From NCBI GenBank assembly GCA_946886065.1, contig CAMPHU010000259.1:1-6325 (forward strand): a DNA stretch of 6,325 nt, in the 5' to 3' direction. Numbering within the stretch: the stretch's first letter is position 1; each line of letters opens with the position of its first letter. The stretch is from an uncultured Massilia sp. GTDB taxonomy: Bacteria > Pseudomonadota > Gammaproteobacteria > Burkholderiales > Burkholderiaceae. The notes under the pieces are model-generated. The model saw only the letters and a program-made list of their open reading frames with translations. It was not told where the DNA came from and did no database searches. A program made the position numbers and the translations under genes. Positions 5,375 to 6,325 of this stretch are shown piece by piece.

Positions 5375-6325
5375 ATGAACACCACTTTGATCATTTTTGT
5401 CGTGCTCTACCTGCTGGGTACACTCGCGCTCGGGATGTGGGCGGGCACACGGATCAAGAATACCAGCGACTTCGCCGTCGCGGGCCGCAGCCTGCCCCTG
5501 GTGATGGTCATCACCACTACCTTCGCCACCTGGTTCGGCGCCGAGACCGTGATGGGCGTACCGGCCAAGTTCGTCCAGGGCGGCCTGAACGCCGTGATCG
5601 AAGACCCCTTCGGCGCCGGCACCTGCCTGATCCTGGTCGGCCTGTTCTTCGCCACCAAGCTGTACAAGCTCAATCTGCTGACCATCGGCGACTACTACCG
5701 CCAGCGCTACGGCAAGGGCATCGAGATCTTCTGCTCGCTGGCCATCATCCTGAGCTACCTGGGCTGGGTGGCGGCGCAGATCACCGCGCTGGGCCTGGTG
5801 TTCTCGGTGCTGACCAACGGCGCCATGGCGCCGGCCACCGGCATGCTGATCGGCACCCTGGCGGTGCTGGTCTATGTGGTGGTGGGCGGCTTCCTGGCGG
5901 TGGCGATCACCGACTTCATCCAGATGATCGTGCTGATCGTCGGCATGAGCATCATCGCCTTCTTCGCGGCCGACCTGGCCGGCGGTTCGGACAAGGTGCT
6001 GGCGATGGCGCAGCAGGCCGACCTGTGGCGCGTGCTGCCCGAGCCCACCTTCACCGACGTCGTGTTCTTCATCGGCGCGGCCATCACCATGATGTTCGGC
6101 TCGATCCCGCAGCAGGACGTGTTCCAGCGCGTGATGTCGGCCAAGGACGCCCCGACCGCGCGCACCGGCGCCGTGATCGGCGGCGCCAGCTACATCCTGT
6201 TCGCCTTCGTGCCGATGTTCATCGTGGCCGCGGCCGTGGTGGTGATGGGCGGCTCGGCCATGGACATCGCCAAGAACGACTACCAGCGCCTGCTGCCGAC
6301 CTTCATCATGACCAAGATGCCGCTG
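5375..6325 (+). CDS. Sodium:solute symporter family protein (SSS/SLC5), 3' end outside window
   Basis: This is an inner-membrane transporter, probably driven by a sodium gradient, of the SSS family (LeuT fold, usually about 450-550 aa). Only the first 317 residues are present, and the frame is open to the window edge. About eight hydrophobic segments are visible (near 3-23, 42-62, 78-95, 118-147, 154-175, 178-199, 227-246, 264-291). Family marks are DFAVAGRSLP (32-41) after the first helix, the unwound-helix region TWFGAETVMG (52-61), GDYYRQRYG (105-113), and PQQDVFQRVMSAKD (245-258), which matches the QR-x-x-SAK signature of the family. The C-terminal helices, including residues of the second sodium site, cannot be assessed. 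The gene starts 142 bp from the divergent puuC-like gene, so an amine, amino acid or related organic substrate is possible. The sequence does not establish the substrate. Confidence 0.9.
   Translation, partial: MNTTLIIFVVLYLLGTLALGMWAGTRIKNTSDFAVAGRSLPLVMVITTTFATWFGAETVMGVPAKFVQGGLNAVIEDPFGAGTCLILVGLFFATKLYKLNLLTIGDYYRQRYGKGIEIFCSLAIILSYLGWVAAQITALGLVFSVLTNGAMAPATGMLIGTLAVLVYVVVGGFLAVAITDFIQMIVLIVGMSIIAFFAADLAGGSDKVLAMAQQADLWRVLPEPTFTDVVFFIGAAITMMFGSIPQQDVFQRVMSAKDAPTARTGAVIGGASYILFAFVPMFIVAAAVVVMGGSAMDIAKNDYQRLLPTFIMTKMPL

Overview
The window is GC-rich chromosomal DNA with strong G/C third-position bias. Gene content and protein character point to a betaproteobacterium, probably of the Oxalobacteraceae (Massilia/Duganella/Janthinobacterium type). 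This placement is inferred from style and was not checked by any search. Genes are tightly packed, and no intergenic stretch reaches 300 bases. I see no tRNA, rRNA, CRISPR array, insertion sequence or phage gene.

Layout from left to right. (1) A minus-strand glutamine-synthetase-family gene of the gamma-glutamylputrescine synthetase (PuuA) type ends at 19 and most likely starts at 1356. Bases 1-18 downstream show nothing recognisable. (2) Divergent from it is a plus-strand pair: a multi-pass membrane histidine kinase of the LytS/AlgZ type (PF06580) and a REC-LytTR response regulator. They overlap by four bases (ATGA), so they are translationally coupled. (3) Forty-five bases later, behind a perfect AGGAGG ribosome binding site, is a small Cys/Met-rich lipoprotein. 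(4) A 57-bp inverted repeat (3654-3710) lies between this gene and the convergent next one. It probably terminates transcription from both sides, and its core resembles a dispersed extragenic palindrome. (5) A minus-strand aldehyde dehydrogenase of the PuuC type (gamma-glutamyl-gamma-aminobutyraldehyde dehydrogenase) runs from 5232 down to 3739. (6) Divergent from it is a sodium:solute symporter family gene that starts at 5375 and runs off the window end without a stop.

How the genes may work together. PuuA and PuuC catalyse steps 1 and 3 of the gamma-glutamylated putrescine route (putrescine to gamma-Glu-putrescine to gamma-Glu-aminobutyraldehyde to gamma-Glu-GABA to GABA). The oxidase (PuuB) and hydrolase (PuuD) are not in the window. 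The two enzymes are separated by a two-component system and a lipoprotein, so the region is either part of a dispersed polyamine-catabolism neighbourhood or a juxtaposition of unrelated units. The symporter shares a divergent intergenic region with puuC and is a candidate uptake system for a related substrate, but its substrate cannot be read from the sequence.

Most of the window is conventional. The least explained items are the Cys/Met-rich lipoprotein behind the LytTR system, the palindrome between the convergent genes, and the inverted repeat at the symporter promoter.
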